From positions 1 to 5,687 of the forward strand of contig JAIRSA010000194.1 of the NCBI GenBank assembly GCA_031255695.1: a DNA stretch of 5,687 nt, read 5' to 3'. Under the pieces are notes generated by a model. The model was not told where the DNA came from. It did no database searches and worked only from the letters and a program-made list of their open reading frames with translations. The translations under genes were made by a program, and so were the position numbers. Shown piece after piece: positions 1 through 5,687 of the stretch. The number at the start of each line of letters is the position of its first letter. The stretch's first letter is position 1. Source of the stretch: Eubacteriales Family XIII. Incertae Sedis bacterium. Lineage in GTDB: Bacteria > Bacillota > Clostridia > Peptostreptococcales > Anaerovoracaceae.

Positions 1-669
1 TTCAACAGGATCCCGGCGAAGTGGCTGTGCGACTATGGCGAGGAGCCTGAGGACAGGCATATGCCGCCAAGGATAGGGAAATACCCATGGGGGCCGCTGT
101 TCTCGCTCGTGTTCGCGGCCTCGATGTGCAAGGCCGTGTTCATGGCATCATGGCAATACGCGGCTGCCGCCCTGCCCGCTATGTGGGCCCTGCTTTTGAT
201 AGGCATCTCCGACAGGAAATACAGGATCATCCCCGATCAGTTCGTGATGGTCCTGGCGGTGAGCGGGATCGGCTTCGCGGCCGCCCGCAGCCAAGGCGCC
301 GCGCCGCTGGGCGTGGCGGCGCTGCCGGGCATGGCGCCGGCGGGCTACAGCTTCCTTTCGCCGCTGCTTGGGCTCATGATCGGGGCCGGCATACTGCTGC
401 TCATCGGCATTGCCGGGAAGCTGACAGTCAAGAAGGACATCATGGGCCTCGGCGACGTGAAGCTGGCGGGCGCATGCGGGCTCATTTCGGATCCATACGG
501 GATCATCGTGATATTGGCGCTGTCCGCGCTCTCAAGCGCCATAGTGTTCGCGGCAGGCATGCTCATGGGGAAGATCAAGGCGGGCGATGAGGAAGCCCTG
601 GGCCCCTTCATTGCGGGGTCGGCGGCGGTATATCTGATATTTTCACAGGAAATAGCGCAGATAATATGA
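1..669 (+). CDS. A24 family prepilin peptidase (5' end missing)
   Basis: This is a membrane-embedded aspartic protease that cleaves the leader peptide of type IV pilin-like or Tad/Flp prepilins at the inner face of the membrane. The frame is open from the first base (FNRIPAKWLCDYGEEPE...), and this segment looks like genuine family N-terminal sequence, so the ATG at base 61 is internal and the start is upstream of the window. Counting from the first codon, the two catalytic aspartates are visible: Asp71 in ISDRKYRIIPDQ and Asp152 in the GxGD motif MGLGDVKL. Several hydrophobic segments surround them, and the C-terminus has the usual GPFIAGSAAVYLIF stretch. There is no room for the four-cysteine, N-methylating domain of the long proteobacterial enzymes; only one Cys (CDY) remains of that region, so this is a short, protease-only type. 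Pilus or competence genes may lie upstream, but that cannot be seen. The stop overlaps the truA start, suggesting co-transcription. The family call is firm; the substrate is unknown. Confidence 0.93.
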   Translation, partial: FNRIPAKWLCDYGEEPEDRHMPPRIGKYPWGPLFSLVFAASMCKAVFMASWQYAAAALPAMWALLLIGISDRKYRIIPDQFVMVLAVSGIGFAAARSQGAAPLGVAALPGMAPAGYSFLSPLLGLMIGAGILLLIGIAGKLTVKKDIMGLGDVKLAGACGLISDPYGIIVILALSALSSAIVFAAGMLMGKIKAGDEEALGPFIAGSAAVYLIFSQEIAQII

Positions 670-1490
670 GGAATTTTCTTCTTACTCTCGAATATGACGG
701 GACCTCGTTCCATGGCTGGCAGAAGCAGCCGGGGCGGCGGACCGCGCAGGGCGCGCTTGAGTCGGCGCTGTCGCATGTGTGCAGGGCGGAGATTGCCGTG
801 GACGCTGTAAGCAGGACGGACGCGGGGGTCCACGCCTATGGCCAGCGGGCCGGCTTCCGCACGGATTCGCCCATACCTCCGGACCGGCTTGTGATAGCCG
901 CCAACAATATACTGTGCAGCGGGCGCGCCCTGGCCGGGAAGGCGGGCGATATCCGCGTGAGGGCCGCAGAGCCTGTGCCGGACGGCTTCCACGCCAGGTT
1001 TGACGCCGTCGGCAAGAAATATATATACAAGATCCTGAGCTCGCCGTCGCCGGACATATTCCTGCGGGACAGATACTGGCAGACGCAAGAGGCGCCGGAG
1101 CCGGGCCTGATGGCTGCCGCGGCAGAGCATATAAAGGGCACGCACGATTTCAAGTCCTTCCAGTCGGCGGGCGGCAATGTCAGGGCGACGACGGTGCGTA
1201 CCGTGCACGGGCTTGAAATATACAGATGGGACACGGGGGCCGGCATGGCGACGGCCATCGAGGTGACGGGCGACGGCTTCCTATATAATATGGTAAGGAT
1301 AATAGCAGGCACACTGTACCTGGCTGGGATCGGGAAGATAGGCCCGGACAGCGTGAAATGTATACTGGAGTCGGGCGAACGGAAAAATGCCGGCTGCACG
1401 GCGCCGCCGCAGGGGCTGTACCTGGCGGAGGTGTATTATAGCGAAGCGGAAATGGCAATGGCGGCCGCGAGGCACTTTGTACGGCAGTAA
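666..1490 (+). CDS. truA: tRNA pseudouridine(38-40) synthase TruA
   Basis: TruA isomerises uridines 38, 39 and 40 in the anticodon stem-loop of many tRNAs to pseudouridine, in the cytoplasm and without cofactor. The 274-residue product starts with the typical MRNFLLTLEYDGTSFHGWQ strand. The catalytic aspartate is Asp52 in SRTDAGVHAYGQ (equivalent to Asp60 of the E. coli enzyme). FHARFDAVGKKYIYKI (residues 108-123) and GDGFLYNMVRIIAG (from residue 202) are the other family signatures, covering both halves of the fold. It is somewhat longer than the roughly 245-250 residues common in Firmicutes; the excess is a C-terminal tail ending in MAMAAARHFVRQ. The start codon shares ATGA with the stop of the prepilin peptidase gene, so translational coupling is likely and the start is well fixed. 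No terminator is visible after the stop, and metH follows 123 bp later. Confidence 0.97.
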   Translation: MRNFLLTLEYDGTSFHGWQKQPGRRTAQGALESALSHVCRAEIAVDAVSRTDAGVHAYGQRAGFRTDSPIPPDRLVIAANNILCSGRALAGKAGDIRVRAAEPVPDGFHARFDAVGKKYIYKILSSPSPDIFLRDRYWQTQEAPEPGLMAAAAEHIKGTHDFKSFQSAGGNVRATTVRTVHGLEIYRWDTGAGMATAIEVTGDGFLYNMVRIIAGTLYLAGIGKIGPDSVKCILESGERKNAGCTAPPQGLYLAEVYYSEAEMAMAAARHFVRQ

Positions 1491-1528
1491 GGGCGCATGG
1501 CCGCGAGGCGTTCAGTGCAGCCGCAGTA
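1463..1528 (+). repeat. Imperfect direct duplication of the truA 3' end
   Basis: GGCCGCGAGGC at 1463-1473, within the last codons of truA, recurs exactly at 1499-1509, 36 bp later. GCAGTA at 1484-1489 recurs at 1523-1528. The offset of the first match is a multiple of three, so the frame read through the spacer gives AARRSVQPQ, resembling the TruA tail AARHFVRQ. This looks like a decayed tandem duplication, but the match is short and chance in GC-rich DNA cannot be excluded. Confidence 0.4.
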
Positions 1529-1613
1529 CCGCACAGGCGTACGGCATTGGGCTCGGCAGAGGATGTACGGCCAGCCTGGGCCGCCGCATATTAATGATAG
1601 GCGATGTGAGGAT

Positions 1614-4310
1614 ATGAGAGAAAATTTCGCGAAACTGATCCAAAACAGGATATTGCTCGGCGACGGTGCCATGGGCACCATGATACAGGCGGCCGGCTTC
1701 GAGCCGGGGGAACTGCCGGAGACGCTGAACATCACGCATCCGGATGCCATACGCGGCATACACGAGCAGTATTTCGCCGCAGGCAGCGACTATGTCACCA
1801 CGAACACCTTCGGGGCGAACCGGCTGAAGCTGGAGCCCGCCGGCCTGAGCGTCGAGGCGGTGATCGCGGCTGCCGTCGCCAATGCGCGGGCGGCCGCCGA
1901 AGCCGCCGGGAAAGCTGGCGCTGATGCTGCGCCGGCCGCCGAGGCCGCTGCGCCGACCGCCGCTTGCGCCGAAGCCGCTGCGCCGGCCGCCGGGAAAGCT
2001 GGCGCACTGCCTGCTGAAGCCGAGGCCGCCGGGGGCCGGCGGCGCTACGTGGCCCTTGATATAGGCCCGCTGGGCAAACTCATGGAACCCATGGGCGACA
2101 TGGGCTTCGAAGAAGCCTATGAGCTGTTCAAAGAGCAGGCGGCCGCAGGGGAGAAGGCGGGCGCGGACTTCGCCATCCTTGAGACATTCACCGACATACT
2201 GGAAATAAAGGCGGCGGTGCTGGCCGTACTGGAAAACACCGCCCTGCCGGCGGTATGCTCGGTGACATTCCAGGAAGACGGCCGTATGCTCACCGGCACG
2301 GATCCGGCGACGGCTGTATATATCCTGCAAGACATGGGGATATCCGCCATCGGCACAAACTGCTCGCTCGGCCCGGAAAGCATGCTGCCCATAGTGCGGG
2401 AGATGGCGCGGTGCGCGCACATACCCGTGATCGTCCAGCCGAACGCGGGGCTCCCGCGCGAAGAAGGCGGCAAGACGGTCTTCGATGTCAATATCGAAGA
2501 ATTCACGGCCGCCATGGAAGAGATCGTGCGTGAAGGCGCGGCGATAATAGGCGGGTGCTGCGGGACGACGCCCGAATATATCAGCAGCATCAGCCGTTCC
2601 CTAGACAGGGGGGGCAGGGGGCGCCCTGCGGCCCCTGCATATGGCACAGCCGCCGCCCCGTCTGCATGCTCGCCCGTGAGCACGGTGCTGATCGACGGGC
2701 GGGTGCGGGTAGTGGGCGAGCGGCTCAACCCCACAGGCAAGAAGCGGCTGAAGCAGGCATTGGCGGATCAGGACTATGACTATGTCGAGGACGAGGCGAT
2801 AGCGCAGGTAAAGGCGGGCGCCGAGATCCTTGAGGTGAACATGGGCCTACCGGAGATAGACGAGAGGGAGGCGCTGCTGGCCTGCGTGAAGAGGCTTGAA
2901 GGCAGCGTGAACGTCCCGCTGATGATAGACTGCACCGATGCGGCCATAATAGAGGACGTGGTAAGGGTGTGCCGGGGCAAGCCGATCATCAACTCCGTAA
3001 ACGGCGAGCCCGGAAAGATGCGCGAAATCTTCCCGATAGTCAAGAAATACGGGACCGCCGTGATCGCGCTGGCGCTCGATGGGGACGGCATACCGGAGAG
3101 CGTCGAAGGCCGGCTCAAGATACTGGACAAGATAATCAAGGAGGCGGAGGGCTACGGGATAGATAGGGGGCGGATAATAGTCGACTGCCTCACGCTGACG
3201 GTCTCCGCAATGCAGGACGCATGCATGGACACGCTGGAAGCCATGCGCATCGTGAAGCGGGAATACGGCCTGCGCACGACGCTCGGCGTAAGCAATATAT
3301 CCTTCGGCCTGCCGGAACGCGGCGTCATGACCAGCACATTCATGGCCATGGCCCTGGTTTCGGGCCTGGACGCGCCGATAATGGATCCGACCAACCGGGC
3401 GTACATGAATGTGATCAGGAGCGGCGAGGTGCTGCTCGGCAGCGACAGGGACGCAGAGGGCTACATAGAGTACATCAGCGCTATGCCCCCGCCCGCTGTG
3501 CAGCCCCCTGCCGCAAACGCCCCCGCAGCCGGCGCCCATGCCGCCCCGGCGCATGCGGGCGGGGCAGGCGCCCCCGCATCGCAAATATCTGCCGCGCCAG
3601 GCGCCGCAAACGCCCCCGCTGCCACTGCCCCGCCGACGACCCCTGCCACCCCCGCGCCAGGGCCCGGATCCGCCGGCGAAAAGGGGCTGGGCGAGATCAT
3701 CTGCCGGGGTTTCGAATCGCGGGCCGCCGAGGCCACAAAGAAACTACTGGAGGGCATGGGCGCACTGGAGATAATAGAAGGGGTCGTAATGCCGGCCCTT
3801 GAGCGCGTCGGCGCCGATTTCGAAAGGGGGGAGATATTCCTCCCGCAGATGATAAAATCCGCCGAGACGGCGAAGAGCGCGTTCGAAATACTCAGGGCGG
3901 CGATGAGCGTGGCAGGCGGGAAGATATCATACGGCCGGGTGATCCTGGCCACAGTGAAGGACGACATACACGACATAGGGAAAAATATAGTGAAGGTCAT
4001 AATGGAAAATTATGGGTATGACGTGATCGACCTGGGCAAGGACGTGCCGCCGGAGCTTGTTGTGAAAACGGCAAAGGAGGAGGGCATACGCTTTGTGGGC
4101 CTCTCGGCGCTCATGACCACGACGGTCGCCAATATGGCCAAGACCATAAAGCTGCTGAGGGATGAAGGGCTGGCCTGCACTGTCGCGGTCGGGGGCGCGG
4201 TGCTGACCGCAGACTACGCGAAGAAGATAGGGGCGGATTTCTACTGCAAGAATGCCATGGACACAGTGCATGCGGCCAACGGCGTGTTCAGGGCAGGCGC
4301 ACAGGCGTAG
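1614..4310 (+). CDS. metH: Cobalamin-dependent methionine synthase, without AdoMet reactivation domain
   Basis: MetH moves a methyl group from 5-methyltetrahydrofolate through methylcobalamin to homocysteine, giving methionine and tetrahydrofolate. The chosen start (MRENFAKLIQNRILLGDGAMGTM) gives 898 residues and puts the conserved N-terminus at residue 1. An in-frame ATG at 1497 would add 39 residues that look like decayed truA sequence, and no start here has a well-spaced Shine-Dalgarno. Modules in order: homocysteine-binding barrel, residues 1 to about 335, with zinc ligands Cys250 (GTNCSLGPE), Cys315 and Cys316 (GGCCGTTPEY); methyltetrahydrofolate (pterin) barrel, about 358-622, with VGERLNPTGKK, NSVNGEPGKM and GVSNISFGLPERG; Pro/Ala-rich linker, about 624-688; helical B12 cap, about 690-765; B12 Rossmann domain to the end, with DDIHDIG giving the lower-axial His786, then GLSAL and VGGAVL. 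The protein ends there, so the C-terminal AdoMet-binding reactivation domain of the 1227-residue E. coli enzyme is absent. An Ala-rich insertion occupies about 97-141. No metF or cobalamin/SAM riboswitch is seen nearby. Confidence 0.96.
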   Translation: MRENFAKLIQNRILLGDGAMGTMIQAAGFEPGELPETLNITHPDAIRGIHEQYFAAGSDYVTTNTFGANRLKLEPAGLSVEAVIAAAVANARAAAEAAGKAGADAAPAAEAAAPTAACAEAAAPAAGKAGALPAEAEAAGGRRRYVALDIGPLGKLMEPMGDMGFEEAYELFKEQAAAGEKAGADFAILETFTDILEIKAAVLAVLENTALPAVCSVTFQEDGRMLTGTDPATAVYILQDMGISAIGTNCSLGPESMLPIVREMARCAHIPVIVQPNAGLPREEGGKTVFDVNIEEFTAAMEEIVREGAAIIGGCCGTTPEYISSISRSLDRGGRGRPAAPAYGTAAAPSACSPVSTVLIDGRVRVVGERLNPTGKKRLKQALADQDYDYVEDEAIAQVKAGAEILEVNMGLPEIDEREALLACVKRLEGSVNVPLMIDCTDAAIIEDVVRVCRGKPIINSVNGEPGKMREIFPIVKKYGTAVIALALDGDGIPESVEGRLKILDKIIKEAEGYGIDRGRIIVDCLTLTVSAMQDACMDTLEAMRIVKREYGLRTTLGVSNISFGLPERGVMTSTFMAMALVSGLDAPIMDPTNRAYMNVIRSGEVLLGSDRDAEGYIEYISAMPPPAVQPPAANAPAAGAHAAPAHAGGAGAPASQISAAPGAANAPAATAPPTTPATPAPGPGSAGEKGLGEIICRGFESRAAEATKKLLEGMGALEIIEGVVMPALERVGADFERGEIFLPQMIKSAETAKSAFEILRAAMSVAGGKISYGRVILATVKDDIHDIGKNIVKVIMENYGYDVIDLGKDVPPELVVKTAKEEGIRFVGLSALMTTTVANMAKTIKLLRDEGLACTVAVGGAVLTADYAKKIGADFYCKNAMDTVHAANGVFRAGAQA
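1902..2005 (+). repeat. In-frame repeats coding an Ala-rich insertion in the MetH Hcy domain
   Basis: A 20-bp sequence encoding AAGKAGA is present identically at 1902-1921 and 1986-2005, 84 bp (28 codons) apart. Between them GCTGCGCCGGCCGCC occurs at 1926-1940 and 1977-1991, with a one-base variant at 1947-1961. All copies are in the metH frame. Together they encode most of an Ala-rich stretch (with Gly, Lys, Glu, Pro) at residues 97-141, between a helix of the homocysteine-binding barrel and the strand RYVALDIGP. The DNA-level identity points to recent slippage or unequal recombination rather than an old conserved segment. Confidence 0.85.
3510..3619 (+). repeat. Direct repeat in the Pro/Ala-rich linker of metH
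   Basis: The 17-bp sequence GCCGCAAACGCCCCCGC occurs identically at 3510-3526 and 3603-3619, 93 bp (31 codons) apart and both in the metH frame, encoding AANAPA. The pair lies in a stretch of about 63 residues made almost only of Ala, Pro, Gly, Thr and a few His and Ser, which joins the pterin barrel to the B12 module. It is expected to be a flexible tether; the repeat suggests it grew by duplication. Confidence 0.8.
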
Positions 4311-4402
4311 GCGATGCCGGGCAGCCCATGGCCGCCCAGGCATAGGCAGCGCCAGACAGCCCGTGCCGCACAGGCATAGGCGGCGCTAGGCAGCCCATGC
4401 CC
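4299..4402 (+). repeat. Three tandem copies of a 34-35 bp unit across the metH stop
   Basis: Copies lie at 4299-4333 (35 bp), 4334-4367 (34 bp) and 4368-4402 (35 bp), followed by a few bases of a fourth (GCCCAG). Each follows the pattern GCMCAGGCRTAGGC, then a GC-rich middle, then RGRCAGCCCRTGSCC. The first copy includes the last codons and TAG stop of metH, so coding and non-coding DNA share the repeat. Copies differ by several substitutions, so the array is not freshly made. No inverted repeat strong enough for a terminator and no insertion-sequence features are seen. Its role is unknown. Confidence 0.8.
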
Positions 4403-4453
4403 GCCCAGCCCGGCCGTTTTCCCCAAAGGCCAACAGGCGTACCCAAATTATCA

Positions 4454-4462
4454 TGATATTAT
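4454..4462 (+). promoter_or_regulatory. Candidate extended -10 promoter for the dCMP deaminase gene
   Basis: TGATATTAT fits the extended -10 consensus TGnTATAAT with one mismatch and lies in the only AT-rich patch of the metH-deaminase spacer, about 37 bp before the start codon. No convincing -35 box is found 16-18 bp upstream, which an extended -10 can tolerate. A perfect 10-bp palindrome, TATCATGATA (4449-4458), overlaps it and could be an operator, though a palindrome this short may be chance. Confidence 0.4.
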
Positions 4463-4482
4463 CCGCAGAACAGTATCGGAGT

Positions 4483-4490
4483 AAGAGGAG
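4483..4490 (+). promoter_or_regulatory. Ribosome binding site of the dCMP deaminase gene
   Basis: AAGAGGAG lies 8 bases before the ATG at 4499, close to the ideal Shine-Dalgarno sequence and spacing. It fixes the start of the deaminase and is the clearest ribosome binding site in the window. Confidence 0.85.
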
Positions 4491-4498
4491 TCAATAAA

Positions 4499-4957
4499 AT
4501 GGCGACAAGACCAAGCTGGGATGAGTACTTTATGGAAATGGCGGAAATCACGTCAAAGCGGTCCACCTGCCTGCGCCGCAGCGTGGGCGCGGTGATAGTC
4601 CAGAACAGGCATGTCATGTCCGCGGGGTACAACGGCGCCCCTAGAGGCATAGCGCACTGTGCGGAACGCGGCGGCTGCCTGCGCGAGAAGCTGAACGTGC
4701 CCTCCGGGGAGCGGCACGAACTGTGCATAGCGCTCCACGCGGAGCAGAACGCCATCATACAGGCGGCCGCGCTGGGGCAGAGCATAGAAGGCGCGACGAT
4801 GTACATAACGCACCAGCCCTGCGTCATCTGCGCGAAAATGATAATAAACGCGGGCATCAAAAAGATAATAGTCAAGGAGGGCTATCCGGACGAACTGGCC
4901 GTCGAGATACTCGCGGAGGCCGGGCTGCGGATAGTGAAGATAGATTCATTGGAATAG
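4499..4957 (+). CDS. comEB: dCMP deaminase (ComEB-type deoxycytidylate deaminase)
   Basis: This cytoplasmic zinc enzyme deaminates dCMP to dUMP, supplying thymidylate synthase. The 152-residue product has the full cytidine/deoxycytidylate deaminase signature: His80 and the catalytic proton shuttle Glu82 in LHAEQNAI, and Cys108 and Cys111 in PCVICAKM as the remaining zinc ligands. RRSVGAVIV and SAGYNGAPRG near the N-terminus and the His53, Cys54, Cys60 region are typical of dCMP deaminases rather than tRNA or free-cytidine deaminases. The family is often activated by dCTP and inhibited by dTTP; whether that applies here cannot be read from the sequence. The name comEB comes from the B. subtilis competence operon, where the gene is not itself needed for DNA uptake. 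It has its own promoter candidate and a strong ribosome binding site, and the next gene starts 8 bp after its stop, so the two are probably co-transcribed. Confidence 0.95.
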   Translation: MATRPSWDEYFMEMAEITSKRSTCLRRSVGAVIVQNRHVMSAGYNGAPRGIAHCAERGGCLREKLNVPSGERHELCIALHAEQNAIIQAAALGQSIEGATMYITHQPCVICAKMIINAGIKKIIVKEGYPDELAVEILAEAGLRIVKIDSLE

Positions 4958-4965
4958 GTGGGAAA

Positions 4966-5687
4966 ATGCATATTGACTACATTGCGGTTATCGCCATATC
5001 TTTCGCCATCGCTGCCATTGTCGCCATTGCGGCCACGCCGGCGGCCATGCGGGTCGCGCCTCTGATAGGGGCCGTGGACGTGCCGGAGGACGAGCGCAGG
5101 ATGCACACGCGGGCCATGCCGAGGTTCGGCGGCATGGGGATATTCCTGGGGGTGATGGCCTCGATAATACTGGCGTTCGCCGTATTGATACCGATGCTTC
5201 CGGAGGGCTACCAGGACGGGCAGGCCTCTAAGCTCATCGGCATCATTGCCGGCGGCTGCATGATATACATCGTCGGGGTGGTGGACGACATAAGAGGCAT
5301 GCCGGCGAAGGTGAAATTCCTCCTTCAGATAGTGTGCGCGGCGACGGTGGCGGCCTTCAACGTGCGGATAACATTCCTGTCCAATATAATCGGGGGCGGC
5401 ACGGGCTATCTCAGCGACATCGTCAGCGTGCTGTTCACGGTGGTCTGGATAGTCGGGATCACGAACACGATCAACCTCATAGACGGTCTCGACGGCCTCG
5501 CGGCGGGCGTCGCGGCGATCGCATCTATCTCGATCGCGTTCACTGCGTTCACCAGCGAAAGCATGTATACCGCAACTGTGATAATGGTGGCTATTGCGGG
5601 CGGGGCCATAGGCTTCCTGCCGTACAATTTCCATCCCGCGAAGATCTTCATGGGCGACGGCGGCTCGCTGTTCCTCGGCTTCATGCT
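4966..5687 (+). CDS. tagO: Undecaprenyl-phosphate GlcNAc-1-phosphate transferase, TagO/WecA type (3' end missing)
   Basis: This integral membrane enzyme of the MraY/WecA family moves GlcNAc-1-phosphate from UDP-GlcNAc to undecaprenyl phosphate on the cytoplasmic side, the first step of teichoic acid or related envelope glycopolymer synthesis. Translation from the ATG at 4966 gives 240 residues and is still open at the window end. Visible motifs: an N-terminal membrane helix (about 5-27), IGAVDVPEDERRMHTRAMP and RFGGMGIF (about 34-60), the metal/catalytic VVDD (Asp107, Asp108), NTINLIDGLDGLAAG (Asp173, Asp176), and NFHPAKIFMGDGGS with His223 and Asp231. NLIDGLDG plus the HPAKIFMGD loop favours TagO/WecA over MraY. 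About 7-8 hydrophobic segments are present; roughly the last 100 residues of a typical family member are missing. AGGTGG just before the ATG is a possible, closely spaced ribosome binding site. Other substrates, such as another HexNAc sugar, are possible. Confidence 0.93.
   Translation, partial: MHIDYIAVIAISFAIAAIVAIAATPAAMRVAPLIGAVDVPEDERRMHTRAMPRFGGMGIFLGVMASIILAFAVLIPMLPEGYQDGQASKLIGIIAGGCMIYIVGVVDDIRGMPAKVKFLLQIVCAATVAAFNVRITFLSNIIGGGTGYLSDIVSVLFTVVWIVGITNTINLIDGLDGLAAGVAAIASISIAFTAFTSESMYTATVIMVAIAGGAIGFLPYNFHPAKIFMGDGGSLFLGFM

Noticed and set aside
345..1208. Long open frame on the - strand (287 codons) across the prepilin peptidase and truA genes
   Set aside because: It lies opposite two well-identified genes, has an Arg/Pro/His-rich composition typical of GC-rich antisense frames, and shows no recognisable domain.
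1491..1613. Cobalamin or SAM riboswitch, or a clear promoter, before metH
   Set aside because: The spacer is 123 bp, with no B12-box or SAM-I core sequence. A TATTAA at 1589-1594 is -10-like but has no -35 partner or TG extension.
1512..2420. Long open frame on the - strand (302 codons) opposite the metH start
   Set aside because: It is an antisense shadow of the Hcy domain with no family motif; the GC-rich repeats keep the frame open by composition.
2847..3584. Open frame on the - strand (245 codons) opposite the pterin domain
   Set aside because: It is antisense to strongly conserved coding sequence and shows no motif of its own.
4299..4402. CRISPR array
   Set aside because: The repeated units are directly adjacent and diverged, with no unique spacers between them and no cas genes nearby.
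4241..4426. Small - strand frame (61 codons) whose product repeats LGGHGLP and AYACA
   Set aside because: The protein repeat only mirrors the 34-35 bp DNA repeat, half of it lies opposite metH, and no ribosome binding site supports it.
4412..4431. Possible terminator hairpin after metH (GGCC and TTT pairing with AAA and GGCC)
   Set aside because: The stem is short with a bulged G and no T-tract follows, so intrinsic termination is not supported.
4882..5634. Open frame on the - strand (250 codons) opposite the end of the deaminase and the TagO/WecA gene
   Set aside because: Its His/Arg/Asp/Tyr-rich product is the antisense of a membrane protein; the + strand has clear catalytic motifs.

Overview
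The window reads as a stretch of chromosome from a high-GC (roughly 60%, judged by eye) bacterium, most likely an anaerobic Firmicute of the Clostridia. The reasons are a short A24 prepilin peptidase of the clostridial kind, a compact methionine synthase without an AdoMet reactivation domain, and a ComEB-type dCMP deaminase directly followed by a TagO/WecA-type lipid-carrier transferase. Isoleucine is written mostly as ATA despite the high GC (13 of 17 Ile codons in the deaminase gene). The taxonomic call is an inference from gene content, not a match.

All genes lie on the + strand. Layout: (1) bases 1-669, the 3' part of a prepilin peptidase gene whose start lies before the window; (2) 666-1490, truA (tRNA pseudouridine synthase A), overlapping the peptidase stop by an ATGA junction; (3) 1491-1613, a short spacer that begins with an imperfect copy of the end of truA; (4) 1614-4310, a cobalamin-dependent methionine synthase (MetH) with Hcy, pterin and B12 modules and two low-complexity Ala/Pro-rich insertions built from in-frame DNA repeats; (5) 4299-4402, three tandem copies of a 34-35 bp unit that starts inside the last codons of metH; (6) 4403-4498, a spacer with an extended -10 promoter candidate and a good ribosome binding site; (7) 4499-4957, dCMP deaminase; (8) 4966 to the window end, a polyprenyl-phosphate GlcNAc-1-phosphate transferase cut off by the window end.

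The genes are largely housekeeping and do not form one pathway: pilin processing, tRNA modification, one-carbon/methionine metabolism, dUMP supply for thymidylate, and initiation of cell-envelope glycopolymers. The loosest thematic link is folate use: MetH consumes methyl-tetrahydrofolate and dCMP deaminase feeds thymidylate synthesis. I see no CRISPR array, transposase, phage gene, RNA gene or defence system. The unusual parts are the repeat-driven expansions within and just after metH.
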